NCBI RefSeq assembly: GCF_014645355.1
Contig: NZ_BMLS01000001.1
Coordinates: forward strand, 124,001 to 188,000
Direction: 5' to 3'
Length of the DNA: 64,000 bases
Source: Bowmanella pacifica
GTDB lineage: Bacteria > Pseudomonadota > Gammaproteobacteria > Enterobacterales > Alteromonadaceae
In this document: in pieces, positions 9,576-18,232 of the stretch
Layout: each line of letters begins with the position of its first letter
Position numbering within the stretch: the stretch's first letter is position 1
Notes under the pieces: generated by a model
Database searches by the model: none
Told to the model about the DNA's origin: nothing
The model's input: only the letters and a program-made list of their open reading frames with translations
Position numbers and translations under genes: made by a program

Positions 9576-9624
9576 GTTGTTATTGGGTCTTATAATAAAA
9601 AATCACCAACATGAGGTTGGTGAA

Positions 9625-10692
9625 CTACACGCGTTTTCTCCAACGCCTTACAACTCTTAATATTTTCCAAATATTCTGCAATACCAAGCTGTAAAGTATC
9701 AGCACGAATACAAAAAGATAAAACATAATTGATTCTGGCACATTAAGCAGCTCACCGGTGATGCCAACCGCAGAGTATATTGCGCCCAAGCATACAATAA
9801 TAATCAGAGACTTTGTTTGAGAGTAACCGGCTCTCATAAATATATTATGCAAGTGCTGCCTATCCGGCCTTAACATAGACTGTCCCTGCCTAGCGCGACG
9901 ATACATAATGGCGGCCATATCCATCAAAGGTAAACCAATTAGCCACACCGCTGTTATTGGACGCATGGCAGGTTTGCCTCCCTGAGTAAACTCTACCAGC
10001 AACCAAACGATAGTTAGGCCGATAAACATACTGCCGGAATCGCCCATGAAAATTTTGTTGCCCCGAAACCCTTTAATACTGAGATTGAATGCTAGAAAAG
10101 GAACGATAGCAGCAATAATTATCAACGGTGCCATAATTGAACCACCGTTGTTGGACACTAACATCAAAAATACAACAGAAAACAAGACGACCAGGCTCAT
10201 CCCACCAGCAAGGCCATCGATGCCGTCAATCATATTGAAGGCATTTATCACCCCTACAACGCATATCAGCGTGAAAAAATAACCCGCAGAGCCAAGGTAG
10301 AGTTCTCCAAAGCCCAGAACATCCCCAAGATCTGTTATATAGTTCTGAGCGCTCCACGCCATAATTGAGGCAACGCCAAACTGGCAAAAAAGCCGCCCCT
10401 TAGCGCTTAAATTAAATCTGTCATCCAACATACCCAGCAAAATAATGACTGCAGATGCAGTAAAAAATAATGGATAGTTTTTCATCCACACATCTGTAAC
10501 TAAACTGGCGACCAATACCGCTAAAAATATAGATACACCGCCCGTTAATGGCACCACCCCAGAATGACGTTTTCTCACATCAGGTGCGTCAACCAAACCT
10601 AACTGGCGAGCAAAGGGAGTCATGACAACTAAAGATAGAAGCGCCACAAAAAATGCGGTAAATAATGGGATAATTTCCAGATACGCCAACAT
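9625..10692 (-). CDS. wecA: Undecaprenyl-phosphate GlcNAc-1-phosphate transferase (WecA/Rfe-like)
   Basis: This 355-residue polyprenyl-phosphate sugar-1-phosphate transferase has about eleven membrane segments. The cytoplasmic motifs of the family are present: the HSGVVPLTGG loop, LLGMLDDRFNLS with the paired Asp, NAFNMIDGIDGLAGG, FMGDSGSM and the late RPDRQHLHN histidine motif. It should start glycan assembly by loading GlcNAc-1-P (or a similar sugar) onto undecaprenyl phosphate. It is the first gene of the ten-gene operon down to rfbB. The MraY alternative is unlikely given the context and the RPDRQHLHN motif. Confidence 0.92.
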   Translation of the reverse strand: MLAYLEIIPLFTAFFVALLSLVVMTPFARQLGLVDAPDVRKRHSGVVPLTGGVSIFLAVLVASLVTDVWMKNYPLFFTASAVIILLGMLDDRFNLSAKGRLFCQFGVASIMAWSAQNYITDLGDVLGFGELYLGSAGYFFTLICVVGVINAFNMIDGIDGLAGGMSLVVLFSVVFLMLVSNNGGSIMAPLIIIAAIVPFLAFNLSIKGFRGNKIFMGDSGSMFIGLTIVWLLVEFTQGGKPAMRPITAVWLIGLPLMDMAAIMYRRARQGQSMLRPDRQHLHNIFMRAGYSQTKSLIIIVCLGAIYSAVGITGELLNVPESIMFYLFVFVLILYSLVLQNIWKILRVVRRWRKRV

Positions 10693-11263
10693 TTACTCTT
10701 TCCTTGGCTTCAATAAAATAAAGATAAAATCAGCCATAAAAAGAAATAATTTCCCAAGCTCTACACTTATTTATTTTTCTATTTTGTTTCACAATTTTCC
10801 AGCCAGAAGAAGATAAGGCGCTACAAACTCGTCAATGCGTCTAAAATAACAACAATCTAGGTTTAAATCTGCTGGCTCTACCTCACGACAAAAACTGAGT
10901 AGCAAACCGGTTCTAGACGGACTTTACATCTGACGCGAAATGGTAGCAAAGCAACGCCCTTACCACCAGCTACAAAATGCTACAAAATGCGCTTGTGACT
11001 AAGAGAGTCTGTCAACAGGTTTTGCCTACCACTAACGGGTAGGCCACCCAGTTGGACTTGCCGCAATACACTTGCATTCAACCAGAGTGAGCGGTATAAC
11101 CGAGCGCTTGCAACGAGCGTGTTGGCTAGTTTTCAACCCATTTACATCTGGTAACCGGCTAAGCGTTTGATTCCTGATAATTATTATTAAATAAGGAAGG
11201 ATTGATGAAACCATCCGACTCCGGTCTTGCGGCCGCCGGCTATTCTTGCGGAGGCCAGCAATA
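10693..11263. other. 570-bp non-coding region between divergent operons
   Basis: No convincing gene is seen. The half next to wecA is AT-rich and should be a long leader. It contains a perfect 10-bp direct repeat (10971-10980 and 10981-10990) and the sigma-54/JUMPStart-like site described separately. The half next to the peptide transporter is less AT-rich; a ribosome binding site GGAGG (11250-11254) lies 9 bp before the transporter ATG. A small open frame on the minus strand (11032-11361) runs into the transporter gene and is not believed. Confidence 0.6.
10948..10967 (-). promoter_or_regulatory. Sigma-54-like promoter or JUMPStart-like leader element
   Basis: On the minus strand, TGGTAAGGGCGTTGCTT has the invariant GG and GC of a -24/-12 promoter exactly 10 bp apart. 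The same stretch, with the AGCTG just before it, also resembles the JUMPStart leader (AGCTG then AAGGGCG) of RfaH-controlled polysaccharide operons, though the ops core GGCGGTAG is not exact. It lies about 260 bp before wecA. Unlike the three strong sigma-54 sites in this window it has no upstream 18-bp box. Either reading is tentative. Confidence 0.35.
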
Positions 11264-12814
11264 ATGACAACCCCTTCATCTAACGACAATCTCGACAAAG
11301 CATTCTTTGGCCACCCCGGCGGACTTTCTACGCTGTTTTTCACTGAAATGTGGGAGCGCATGAGCTACTACGGTATGCGTGCGTTGCTGGTGTTGTTTAT
11401 GACCGCCAGTTTACAGGAAGGCGGTTTAGCCATTACCGTGGCCTCAGCCACTGCCATTTATGGCTTATATACCGGCGCAGTATACTTTATGGGCTTGCCC
11501 GGCGGTTGGATGGCCGATCGCTTAATCGGTGGACAAAAAGCCGTGTGGTATGGCGGTCTGATTATTATGACTGGCCATATCGTGTTAGCTATTCCTTCAG
11601 ATCAAACCTTCTTTTTAGGTTTGATTCTGGTGGTACTGGGTACCGGCCTGTTAAAACCCAATATCGGTGCCTTAGTGGGGCAGCTTTATAGCGCGGAAGA
11701 TCAGCGCCGTGATGCGGGCTACACCTTATATTATATGGGCATTAATATCGGCTCTATCATCGGCTACTTTGTCTGTGGTTATCTGCAAACCAATATGGGC
11801 TGGCACTGGGCCTTTGGTGCGGCGGCAGTCGGTATGGGCCTGGGTTTAATCCAGTATCGTATGAGCCTACCCAAGCTGAGCAATATCGGTAATGGTCCCA
11901 CCGAACCTTTATCACCCAATGCCGCGCGCCTGAGCTGGATGGTCATTATTGGCTTTTTAGTGGTACTGGCCGTGATTACCTTTTTAATGCTGTCCGGCCA
12001 ATTGAGCTTTGACCCGGTTAGCATGGCCCAATATGTGGCCATAGCGATCACCGCAGTATTCCTGCTGTATTACGCCGCTATTTTTATGTTCAGCAAATTA
12101 ACCGGTGATGAAACCCGCCGCTTGCTGGCACTGTTTCTGGTTTGTGTCGCTTCCACCTGTTTCTGGGCTGGATTTGAACAAGCGGGTTCGTCACTGAACC
12201 TGTTTGGTCGCGACCTGACCGATCGCATGATGGGCACCTTTGAGATCCCTACCGCTTGGTTCCAATCGGCTAACTCCATCTTTTTGGTGATTATGTCGCC
12301 CTTCTTCGCTGCCCTGTGGATTAACCTCAGCAAGCGTATGATCAACCCGTCTTACGGCTTTAAAAGTGCCATTGGTCTGGTGATTATGGCAACTGGCTTT
12401 ATTGTCATGTTTATCGCTGCCCAATTGGCGGCCAGTGGCCTGAAAGTGGCGCCATTTTGGTTAATTGCCACTTACTTCCTGCATACCGTTGGTGAACTTT
12501 GCTTGAGCCCGGTGGCATTAAGCGCGGTCAGCAAACTGTCGCCCAAGCGTATGGCCGGCCAGATGATGGGCGTGTTTGTATTAACCTACTCTATCGGTAG
12601 TGTGGTGGCCGGTCTGCTGGCGGGTAACTTCGACCCTGAAAAACCTGCAGAAATGCCAGATTTGTTTATGCAAATCACCCTGTTTAGCATCGCCGTAGGT
12701 ATTGTGGTGTTCCTGCTTGCGCTGAAAACCCGTCACTGGGAAAAGCTGGCGGATAAACCTGAATCGGACAGTCCGCAACAGCCTTCTGTTGGTCAGGCAC
12801 AAACGAACCCCTGA
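11264..12814 (+). CDS. POT/PTR2-family proton-coupled peptide transporter
   Basis: This 516-residue major-facilitator protein belongs to the proton-dependent oligopeptide transporter family (DtpA-like), which imports di- and tripeptides across the inner membrane. The family signature is EMWERMSYYGMRALL near the first membrane segment. GLLKPNIGALVGQLY and the later FWAGFEQAGSSLNLF and YFLHTVGELCLSPV motifs are also typical. The ATG at 11264 is chosen over one 18 bp upstream because GGAGG lies 9 bp before it. A strong terminator follows, so it is a single-gene unit. It could deliver murein-derived peptides to the nearby peptide-breakdown genes, an inference from proximity only. Confidence 0.95.
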   Translation: MTTPSSNDNLDKAFFGHPGGLSTLFFTEMWERMSYYGMRALLVLFMTASLQEGGLAITVASATAIYGLYTGAVYFMGLPGGWMADRLIGGQKAVWYGGLIIMTGHIVLAIPSDQTFFLGLILVVLGTGLLKPNIGALVGQLYSAEDQRRDAGYTLYYMGINIGSIIGYFVCGYLQTNMGWHWAFGAAAVGMGLGLIQYRMSLPKLSNIGNGPTEPLSPNAARLSWMVIIGFLVVLAVITFLMLSGQLSFDPVSMAQYVAIAITAVFLLYYAAIFMFSKLTGDETRRLLALFLVCVASTCFWAGFEQAGSSLNLFGRDLTDRMMGTFEIPTAWFQSANSIFLVIMSPFFAALWINLSKRMINPSYGFKSAIGLVIMATGFIVMFIAAQLAASGLKVAPFWLIATYFLHTVGELCLSPVALSAVSKLSPKRMAGQMMGVFVLTYSIGSVVAGLLAGNFDPEKPAEMPDLFMQITLFSIAVGIVVFLLALKTRHWEKLADKPESDSPQQPSVGQAQTNP

Positions 12815-12829
12815 TAGTGCTGAATAGAA

Positions 12830-12854
12830 CGCCCGGTAAACCGGGCGTTTTTTT
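12830..12854 (+). terminator. Rho-independent terminator
   Basis: Perfect 7-bp arms CGCCCGG (12830-12836) and CCGGGCG (12841-12847) with a TAAA loop, followed by seven T. It ends the peptide-transporter unit. Confidence 0.93.
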
Positions 12855-12927
12855 ATCCTTTTGGCCGGGCTGAAACAACCGGCAAATTCAGGTAAGCTTG
12901 CGCCATAATTTTACCGTGCGATTTACC

Positions 12928-13215
12928 ATGAAGTTTTACCTATCAACACGCAGCATCCCGGCATTAGCAGGGCTGCCTCTAGCAGAGAGGCTGGCTCGTT
13001 TAAGTGCGGCGGCACGCAAGCTCAGTTTGCCGGAAAAAATGCTACTGAATATCTTAAAGCTGCTGCTCTTATTGCCACTTTTTGTGTTTATTTTACGGGT
13101 AAGTGATAACTGGTGGGCACTACTTTGGGCCGCACTGGTGATACTGGCATATCCGCTGGTACTCAGGCCGGTACAATATGCACTATGTGAAAAATATCTC
13201 TCAGACAACCAATAA
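12928..13215 (+). CDS. Small membrane protein of unknown function
   Basis: This is a 95-residue protein starting [22 protein letters not shown]; an upstream in-frame ATG at 12898 would add ten residues without hydrophobic character. Two membrane segments are visible (about 44-58 and 64-83), with a positively charged N-terminal helix before them. It ends 11 bp before galE and is probably co-transcribed with it. Short proteins of this layout are common in Alteromonadales, but I cannot assign a function. Confidence 0.75.
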   Translation: MKFYLSTRSIPALAGLPLAERLARLSAAARKLSLPEKMLLNILKLLLLLPLFVFILRVSDNWWALLWAALVILAYPLVLRPVQYALCEKYLSDNQ

Positions 13216-13226
13216 GGAAGGTAACT

Positions 13227-14249
13227 ATGTCTCATATTCTGGTCACCGGCGGCGCCGGTTATATTGGCAGTCATACCGTTTTGCAATTGCTGGAAGCAGG
13301 CCACCAGGTCACGGTGTTGGATAATCTAAGTAATGCCTCAGCGGAGTCCTTGAAGCGTGTCCAGCAGCTAAGTGGAAAAACACTGGCGTTTATCCAAGGC
13401 GATATTCGCGACAGCGCATTACTGAATAAACTGTTCGCCACTAACAGTATGGATGCCGTTATCCATTTTGCCGGCCTTAAGGCGGTTGGCGAGTCGGTGG
13501 AGCAACCGCTACGTTATTACCAGAATAATGTATACGGCACCTTGGTGCTGTGTGAAGCCATGCAAGCCCATGGGGTGAAAAATCTGGTATTCAGCTCTTC
13601 GGCTACGGTGTACGGCGATCCTGTATCATTGCCGCTGCTGGAGTCTATGCCTACCGGCAATCCCACTAACCCCTATGGTCAGTCAAAGCTGATGGTGGAA
13701 CTGATCCTCAAGGACCTGTTTAACGCCGATCCCAGCTGGAATATCGCCCTGTTGCGTTACTTTAACCCAGTGGGGGCCCATGCGTCCGGTCGTATTGGTG
13801 AAGACCCTAATGGCATTCCCAATAATTTGATGCCCTTTGTGGCTCAGGTGGCCACTGGACGAAGAGCTCAACTCAGCGTATTCGGTGACGATTACCCCAC
13901 CCCGGACGGTACAGGAGTGCGTGATTATATTCACGTAGAAGATCTTGCTGCCGGCCACTTAAAAGCCCTGGACAAACTGCAGCAAGGGGCCGGGCTTAAA
14001 ATCTATAATCTGGGTACCGGTAAGGGATACAGTGTACTGGATATGGTGAAGGCCTTTGAACAAGCCAGCAACAAACCGGTTCCCTATCAGATTTCACCTC
14101 GCCGCGCCGGCGATGTGGCGTCATGTTACGCGGATGCCAGTCTGGCTGAGCAGGAACTTGGCTGGAAAGCCACTAAAGGCATTGAGGAAATGTGCCAGGA
14201 TACCTGGCGTTGGCAGTCACAAAACCCGGATGGCTATCAGGGCCAGTAA
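13227..14249 (+). CDS. galE: UDP-glucose 4-epimerase
   Basis: This 340-residue extended short-chain dehydrogenase interconverts UDP-glucose and UDP-galactose. [11 protein letters not shown] at the N-terminus binds [14 protein letters not shown] carries the catalytic Ser region, NPYGQSKLM the Tyr/Lys pair and [11 protein letters not shown] the substrate region. [13 protein letters not shown] and [12 protein letters not shown] are also typical GalE motifs. It has an AAGGAAGG-type ribosome binding site. Length is normal. It may serve the polysaccharide loci on both sides, but it lies outside both operons. Confidence 0.97.
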   Translation: MSHILVTGGAGYIGSHTVLQLLEAGHQVTVLDNLSNASAESLKRVQQLSGKTLAFIQGDIRDSALLNKLFATNSMDAVIHFAGLKAVGESVEQPLRYYQNNVYGTLVLCEAMQAHGVKNLVFSSSATVYGDPVSLPLLESMPTGNPTNPYGQSKLMVELILKDLFNADPSWNIALLRYFNPVGAHASGRIGEDPNGIPNNLMPFVAQVATGRRAQLSVFGDDYPTPDGTGVRDYIHVEDLAAGHLKALDKLQQGAGLKIYNLGTGKGYSVLDMVKAFEQASNKPVPYQISPRRAGDVASCYADASLAEQELGWKATKGIEEMCQDTWRWQSQNPDGYQGQ

Positions 14250-14272
14250 CGGCCTAACGGGTTTTGTTTTCC

Positions 14273-14535
14273 CACCACGAAGGTCACAAATAAACCGAAG
14301 AAAAACAATACTTTATGGTATTTTGATAGCTTTTAGCCCCTTCGTGTATTTCGTGTCCTTCTTGTTGATTTGGGTTTTTATTTCTCACCACGAAGCCCAC
14401 CGAGAACACGAAGAAAAGCAATGAGTTACAAGGGCTTTTGTTGATTTTGACCCCTTCGTGCTTTTCGTGTCCTTCTTGTTGATTGGGTTTTGTTTCTCAC
14501 CACGAAGGTCGCAGAGAACTCGAAGAAAAACAATA
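14273..14535. repeat. Imperfect tandem repeat of about 113 bp
   Basis: CACCACGAAG recurs at 14273, 14386 and 14499, a period of 113 bp. Each copy is followed by a CGAAGAAAAACAAT-type stretch. Between them, two copies of CCCCTTCGTG, then TTTCGTGTCCTTCTTGTTGA (beginning at 14337 and 14451), carry the complementary word CTTCGTG, so each unit can fold back on itself. It lies between galE and the convergent rpiR-type gene and codes for nothing recognisable. It looks like a dispersed intergenic repeat amplified locally. Confidence 0.85.
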
Positions 14536-14568
14536 TGCTAGAAGTGGCTTCTGCGTTTTGAGTACAAA

Positions 14569-15363
14569 CTAACCTTTTGCAGCCGCTTTTTGTAACGACA
14601 GCACCAATAAATCCACCAGATAAGACAAGTTGATGGCCTGGGGCGGTATCACCACATCGGGATGATGACTGTCCACCAGCATCTGCAAGGTTATATCGCA
14701 CAGGCTGGGTAAACGGGTGTCGCCATATTTACAAATACCGATAATCTTAGCCCGGTAGCTGCGATTAATGCGAATTAGCTCCTGTAGGTGACTGTCACTG
14801 TCATCAATACTGATCACCACCAACACCTTATTTTCTATCGCCTGTTCGGCGAGCAGCAAATCCAGGCGCTGGTCGTTTACATGTTGCACTTGCTTGGGTA
14901 ACTGACATAACCCTTGGGCAAGCCGGGTGGCCGGATAACACCCCTCTCCCATTCCCTGCACTTGTATACAGGCGGCATTGGTAAGCGCCGCCAGAGCCTG
15001 ACTAAATGCATCCGAGATTTCCACTTCCGCCAGGTAATCGATGGTTTTCATGGCCTCCTGACGAATAAGTTCACTGATTAACTCCCTTTCATCCTGGCTG
15101 TCAGAAGCGCCAGACTGATTTTGTAACCCCAGGCCTCGTGCCAGACTCTCGTTAACAGCCAACTTAAGGTCTGGGTAACCCCGATAGCCCATTTTCTGGC
15201 TGAACTTAACCACACTGGACTGACTCACCCCCACTGCATTCGCCAGCTGTTGTGACGAATAATCACGCAGCAGGTGGGTATTATCCAATATAAAATCAGC
15301 CAGTCGTTTTTCACTGGACGACATATTCTCGCGCATGGCTTGCATCTTTAGTAAACAGGTCAA
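14569..15363 (-). CDS. RpiR/MurR-family transcriptional regulator
   Basis: This 264-residue regulator has an N-terminal RpiR helix-turn-helix (about 1-75; SSSEKRLADFIL and VGVSQSSVVKFSQKMGYRGYPDLKLAV) and a C-terminal SIS sugar-phosphate isomerase fold (about 115-250). The TTG start is preferred because AGGGAG lies 5 bp upstream. In E. coli the related MurR responds to MurNAc-6-phosphate and adjoins the murQ-murP-yfeW genes. Here the next gene on the same strand is an amidase fused to a YfeW-like domain, so a murein-recycling signal is likely. A possible operator is listed upstream of the receptor genes. Confidence 0.92.
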   Translation of the reverse strand: MTCLLKMQAMRENMSSSEKRLADFILDNTHLLRDYSSQQLANAVGVSQSSVVKFSQKMGYRGYPDLKLAVNESLARGLGLQNQSGASDSQDERELISELIRQEAMKTIDYLAEVEISDAFSQALAALTNAACIQVQGMGEGCYPATRLAQGLCQLPKQVQHVNDQRLDLLLAEQAIENKVLVVISIDDSDSHLQELIRINRSYRAKIIGICKYGDTRLPSLCDITLQMLVDSHHPDVVIPPQAINLSYLVDLLVLSLQKAAAKG

Positions 15364-15485
15364 AGTCTCTCCCTAGCGCTTGTGTTTCCAGTTTCTGTCA
15401 TGCATTTTATTATTAAGGGTATAACGCCATAGCATAACCGTTTTTTGCTCTGGGTCATCCCCTTAATTTCTTATTATTGAAACAT

Positions 15486-17954
15486 TTACTGCTTACCCAG
15501 GATGGCTTCATAGATCAGCGAAATCACGCTGCCATAGCGCCCGGTTTCAAACTCGTCACCGGCAAAGCCATAGCTGGTCTGCGACTCCACAATGGGGCTG
15601 TGTTTGCGATTGGTCAGCAGAATAATGGCCAAATCGTAGGTCGGGTCGACTACGGTTACCGTCCCCGTCCAGCCGGTATGACCAATAGCCTGCGGGCTGG
15701 CATAGGGGCCAAAGTGCCAGGCTCTGTCACCATTCCCGGCACGGCGCCAGCCTAAGCCCTGAGTAATATCTGCATCCGAAGCCTTAGCAAACTGGTCCAG
15801 CACGTTAGCGCTGAAGACCTGGTGCTGCTGATAGCCACCGCGATTCAGCAAAATCTGAGTAAGCACTGCCATATCGGAGGCCGTAGAGAACATACCAGCA
15901 TGGCCAGATACGCCGCCCATGGCATAGAAGGCCTTTTCGTCATGTACTTCCCCTTGCAGGGTGTAGGTACGAATATTGTCAAAATCTAACCGTCCATCCC
16001 GGCTATTGCCTTGCAGTTCGGTGGCTGCGGCTTGTCCCTTGCTGAACCCTTTCTGCAGTGGATTAAATACACTATGGGTCAGGCCGAGCGGCTGGTAGAT
16101 CTGGGTTTCCACGTAGGTGTCCAGCGGCATACCGGCAATGCGTTCAACCAACAGCCCCAGCAACATATAGTCGGTGTCACTGTATAATGTGCGTACATGC
16201 CTGCCCGTTTCGAAAGGAACCTGAGAAATTAACAACTGCGATGTGCGGGCCTTATTCTGCGAGAAGAATCGCTCACCCAGGGCATTGTTGCGGTCAAAAA
16301 AGCGCACTTCACTGCCATATCCTGCCGTATGCTCCAGCAAGTCCTTAACGGTTCTGACATTGCGCCCGCCGCCCTTGTATTCGGGAATATAGTCGGCAAT
16401 GGGGCGGCTGATATCCAACTTACCCTGACTGGCCAGTTTCATCAGCGCATAGTTGGTGGCATACATTTTGGTGTTTGATGCCATATCAAACAGGGTATTG
16501 GCGTGCATAGGCTGCGAGTTTGCCAGTAACTGGCCATTTTCATCATAACGCTTTTGATAACCATAGGCGGTTTGCTTCACCACTTTACCGTCTTTAACCA
16601 CCATCAACACCGCGCCAGGGAAGCCATTGGCAATATCATCCTCGATCAGTGAATCCACAGCGTTAAAGTTATATGCCCTTTTGTTACCCTGTTGTAGCTC
16701 TGGATAGGGGATGGTTACCCGGATGCTGGCGCCTTCGGGCTTTACATTGGCCACTTTGAGGGTGTTATTGCCACTATGAGTGCGTTTAGACAGAGAATAG
16801 CGGTACTGCTGATTGGCACTAAAGGGCTGCTGAATATTCAGTTTCTGGCCGTTAATATAGATATCCGCACTTTGTGCTTCTTGGCTGTCGATAATAATCT
16901 CGCCCTGCCCTGCATAGGCTTTAAAAACCCGGCGGTCATTAATAAAAACTCTGCTACTGGGCTCTGGCTGGGGGAAAACCTCGTCTATCTGCCCGCGCGC
17001 TATCAAGGTCACTTCGACCGGCAGTGCCACTTGTTCCTTGGCATAGCGGCTCATCAAGCGCTCCAGTTTCCTGGGGAAGTACTTATCCAGTAACGCAAAT
17101 AACACCGCCGCGGTTTTATCCGAGGCCTCACCGTTAACATGCCAGGGTAAGAAGTGCATCTGAAAGGCTGACAAGGTATCTAACGTCTGACTGTCCATCT
17201 CGCCGGTTTCCAGCACACCATAGCCATAAGCACGCAGCGCAGCTTGCATCAGGCTAATGCTGGGCGGCGTATGGCTGAACTGCTGCCAGTACTTATTCAC
17301 CGTATCATTGTCATACCAGGCACCGATGCCCTCTTTATATAGCTGGTACCAGGGAAAGCGCGGCCCTGGATCATTTTTGCGGTTGGGGGTGATATCTGAG
17401 TGACCCACTACCTGGGTTGGACCGATATTCGGATTGCGGGCCAATATCTGCTTGGATAATTTAACCAGCAACTCAATCTGCTTGGGATCGTAATCAGGAA
17501 AAATACACAGGCGTCCATCGCCGTGTTCGCTGCTGTGGTCTGGATCCATAAAGTGATGGCCCATAGGACGCTCACAGCGGGGCACATTGACAATCTCGAT
17601 ACCAATGGACTGATCATTGAGATTTTCACGACCTTGCCAGTAACTTCTACCCGCGTGCCAGGCCCTGTCATGCTCATCCACCAGTTGGTAAACCTGCAGG
17701 TCATCACCGCCAGGGTAGCTGGGATCAAAACGCTCAGGGAGCAGGTAGTGCGAACTCACATGCTTGCCGTTGACCAGCGCATTTACTGATTTTTGATAAT
17801 CAATGGCAGTAAAGTGCATCACCAAAAACTGTACTCTATGGTTATAGCTTTGCGACGGCATTTGCTGCACCGAAAAGCTACTGCATCCTACCACTCCAGC
17901 CATGGCGGCAAGGCCAACCAAAGCTCGACGAATAATTCCCTGATGAAACGGCAT
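15486..17954 (-). CDS. Lipoprotein fusion: AmiD-like N-acetylmuramyl-L-alanine amidase + PBP4B-like serine hydrolase
   Basis: The 822-residue product starts MPFHQGIIRRALVGLAAMAG with a lipobox (VVGC, Cys24); this start is preferred over an upstream frame extension because of the signal. Residues ~40-235 form an Amidase_2 domain (VMHFTAIDYQ, SSHYLLPE, DQSIGIEIVN, VVGHSDITPNRKNDPG). A PG_binding helical domain follows (~250-300), then a beta-sandwich linker. The C-terminal half is a beta-lactamase/PBP fold with the Ser-x-x-Lys SNTK at about Ser493. E. coli keeps these as two proteins, AmiD and PBP4B/YfeW. It should cleave peptides from murein fragments at the envelope. It lies next to the RpiR-type gene and downstream of a receptor gene. 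Confidence 0.9.
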   Translation of the reverse strand: MPFHQGIIRRALVGLAAMAGVVGCSSFSVQQMPSQSYNHRVQFLVMHFTAIDYQKSVNALVNGKHVSSHYLLPERFDPSYPGGDDLQVYQLVDEHDRAWHAGRSYWQGRENLNDQSIGIEIVNVPRCERPMGHHFMDPDHSSEHGDGRLCIFPDYDPKQIELLVKLSKQILARNPNIGPTQVVGHSDITPNRKNDPGPRFPWYQLYKEGIGAWYDNDTVNKYWQQFSHTPPSISLMQAALRAYGYGVLETGEMDSQTLDTLSAFQMHFLPWHVNGEASDKTAAVLFALLDKYFPRKLERLMSRYAKEQVALPVEVTLIARGQIDEVFPQPEPSSRVFINDRRVFKAYAGQGEIIIDSQEAQSADIYINGQKLNIQQPFSANQQYRYSLSKRTHSGNNTLKVANVKPEGASIRVTIPYPELQQGNKRAYNFNAVDSLIEDDIANGFPGAVLMVVKDGKVVKQTAYGYQKRYDENGQLLANSQPMHANTLFDMASNTKMYATNYALMKLASQGKLDISRPIADYIPEYKGGGRNVRTVKDLLEHTAGYGSEVRFFDRNNALGERFFSQNKARTSQLLISQVPFETGRHVRTLYSDTDYMLLGLLVERIAGMPLDTYVETQIYQPLGLTHSVFNPLQKGFSKGQAAATELQGNSRDGRLDFDNIRTYTLQGEVHDEKAFYAMGGVSGHAGMFSTASDMAVLTQILLNRGGYQQHQVFSANVLDQFAKASDADITQGLGWRRAGNGDRAWHFGPYASPQAIGHTGWTGTVTVVDPTYDLAIILLTNRKHSPIVESQTSYGFAGDEFETGRYGSVISLIYEAILGKQ

Positions 17955-18167
17955 ACTGCTCTCTTTGTTTTTGTAGACCTGCATGGCCTTAGTTAGTCTC
18001 TCGTTATCCGATGGTGTTTTTATTGCACCGAATTGCGTTAATACATCTTTCTGACCGCTTGCGCCGGTCAAAGAAACCAGAGAGGCAGGAATTTTCTGCC
18101 CGCCCTCTGGACATCGCCGTTCCTTCGCATCCATGCGACCACGGCATACCGTCCATCCCTGGACATA

Positions 18168-18196
18168 AAAAATCCCCGACCGATGGCGAGGATTTT
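18168..18196 (-). terminator. Rho-independent terminator downstream of the first receptor gene
   Basis: On the minus strand AAATCCTCG pairs with CGGGGATTT (one G-T pair) around a short loop, followed by a T-run. A second hairpin, GGCCCAGC/GCTGGGCC (18203-18221), stands between it and the receptor stop. Confidence 0.8.
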
Positions 18197-18232
18197 GAGT
18201 ATGGCCCAGCCAGGCTGGGCCAAAGGGTTTGC

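Noticed and set aside
11032-11361. Minus-strand frame of 109 codons at the start of the peptide transporter gene
   Set aside because: It overlaps the 5' end of a clear transporter gene on the other strand and has no protein-like motif.
14273-14535. Regularly spaced repeats that might be a CRISPR array
   Set aside because: Only three copies of the word, the period is 113 bp, and the intervening sequence is itself repeated rather than unique; no cas genes are nearby.
17408-17789. Overlapping open frames on both strands inside the amidase domain
   Set aside because: They are shadows of the amidase coding sequence; motifs are only found in the amidase frame.
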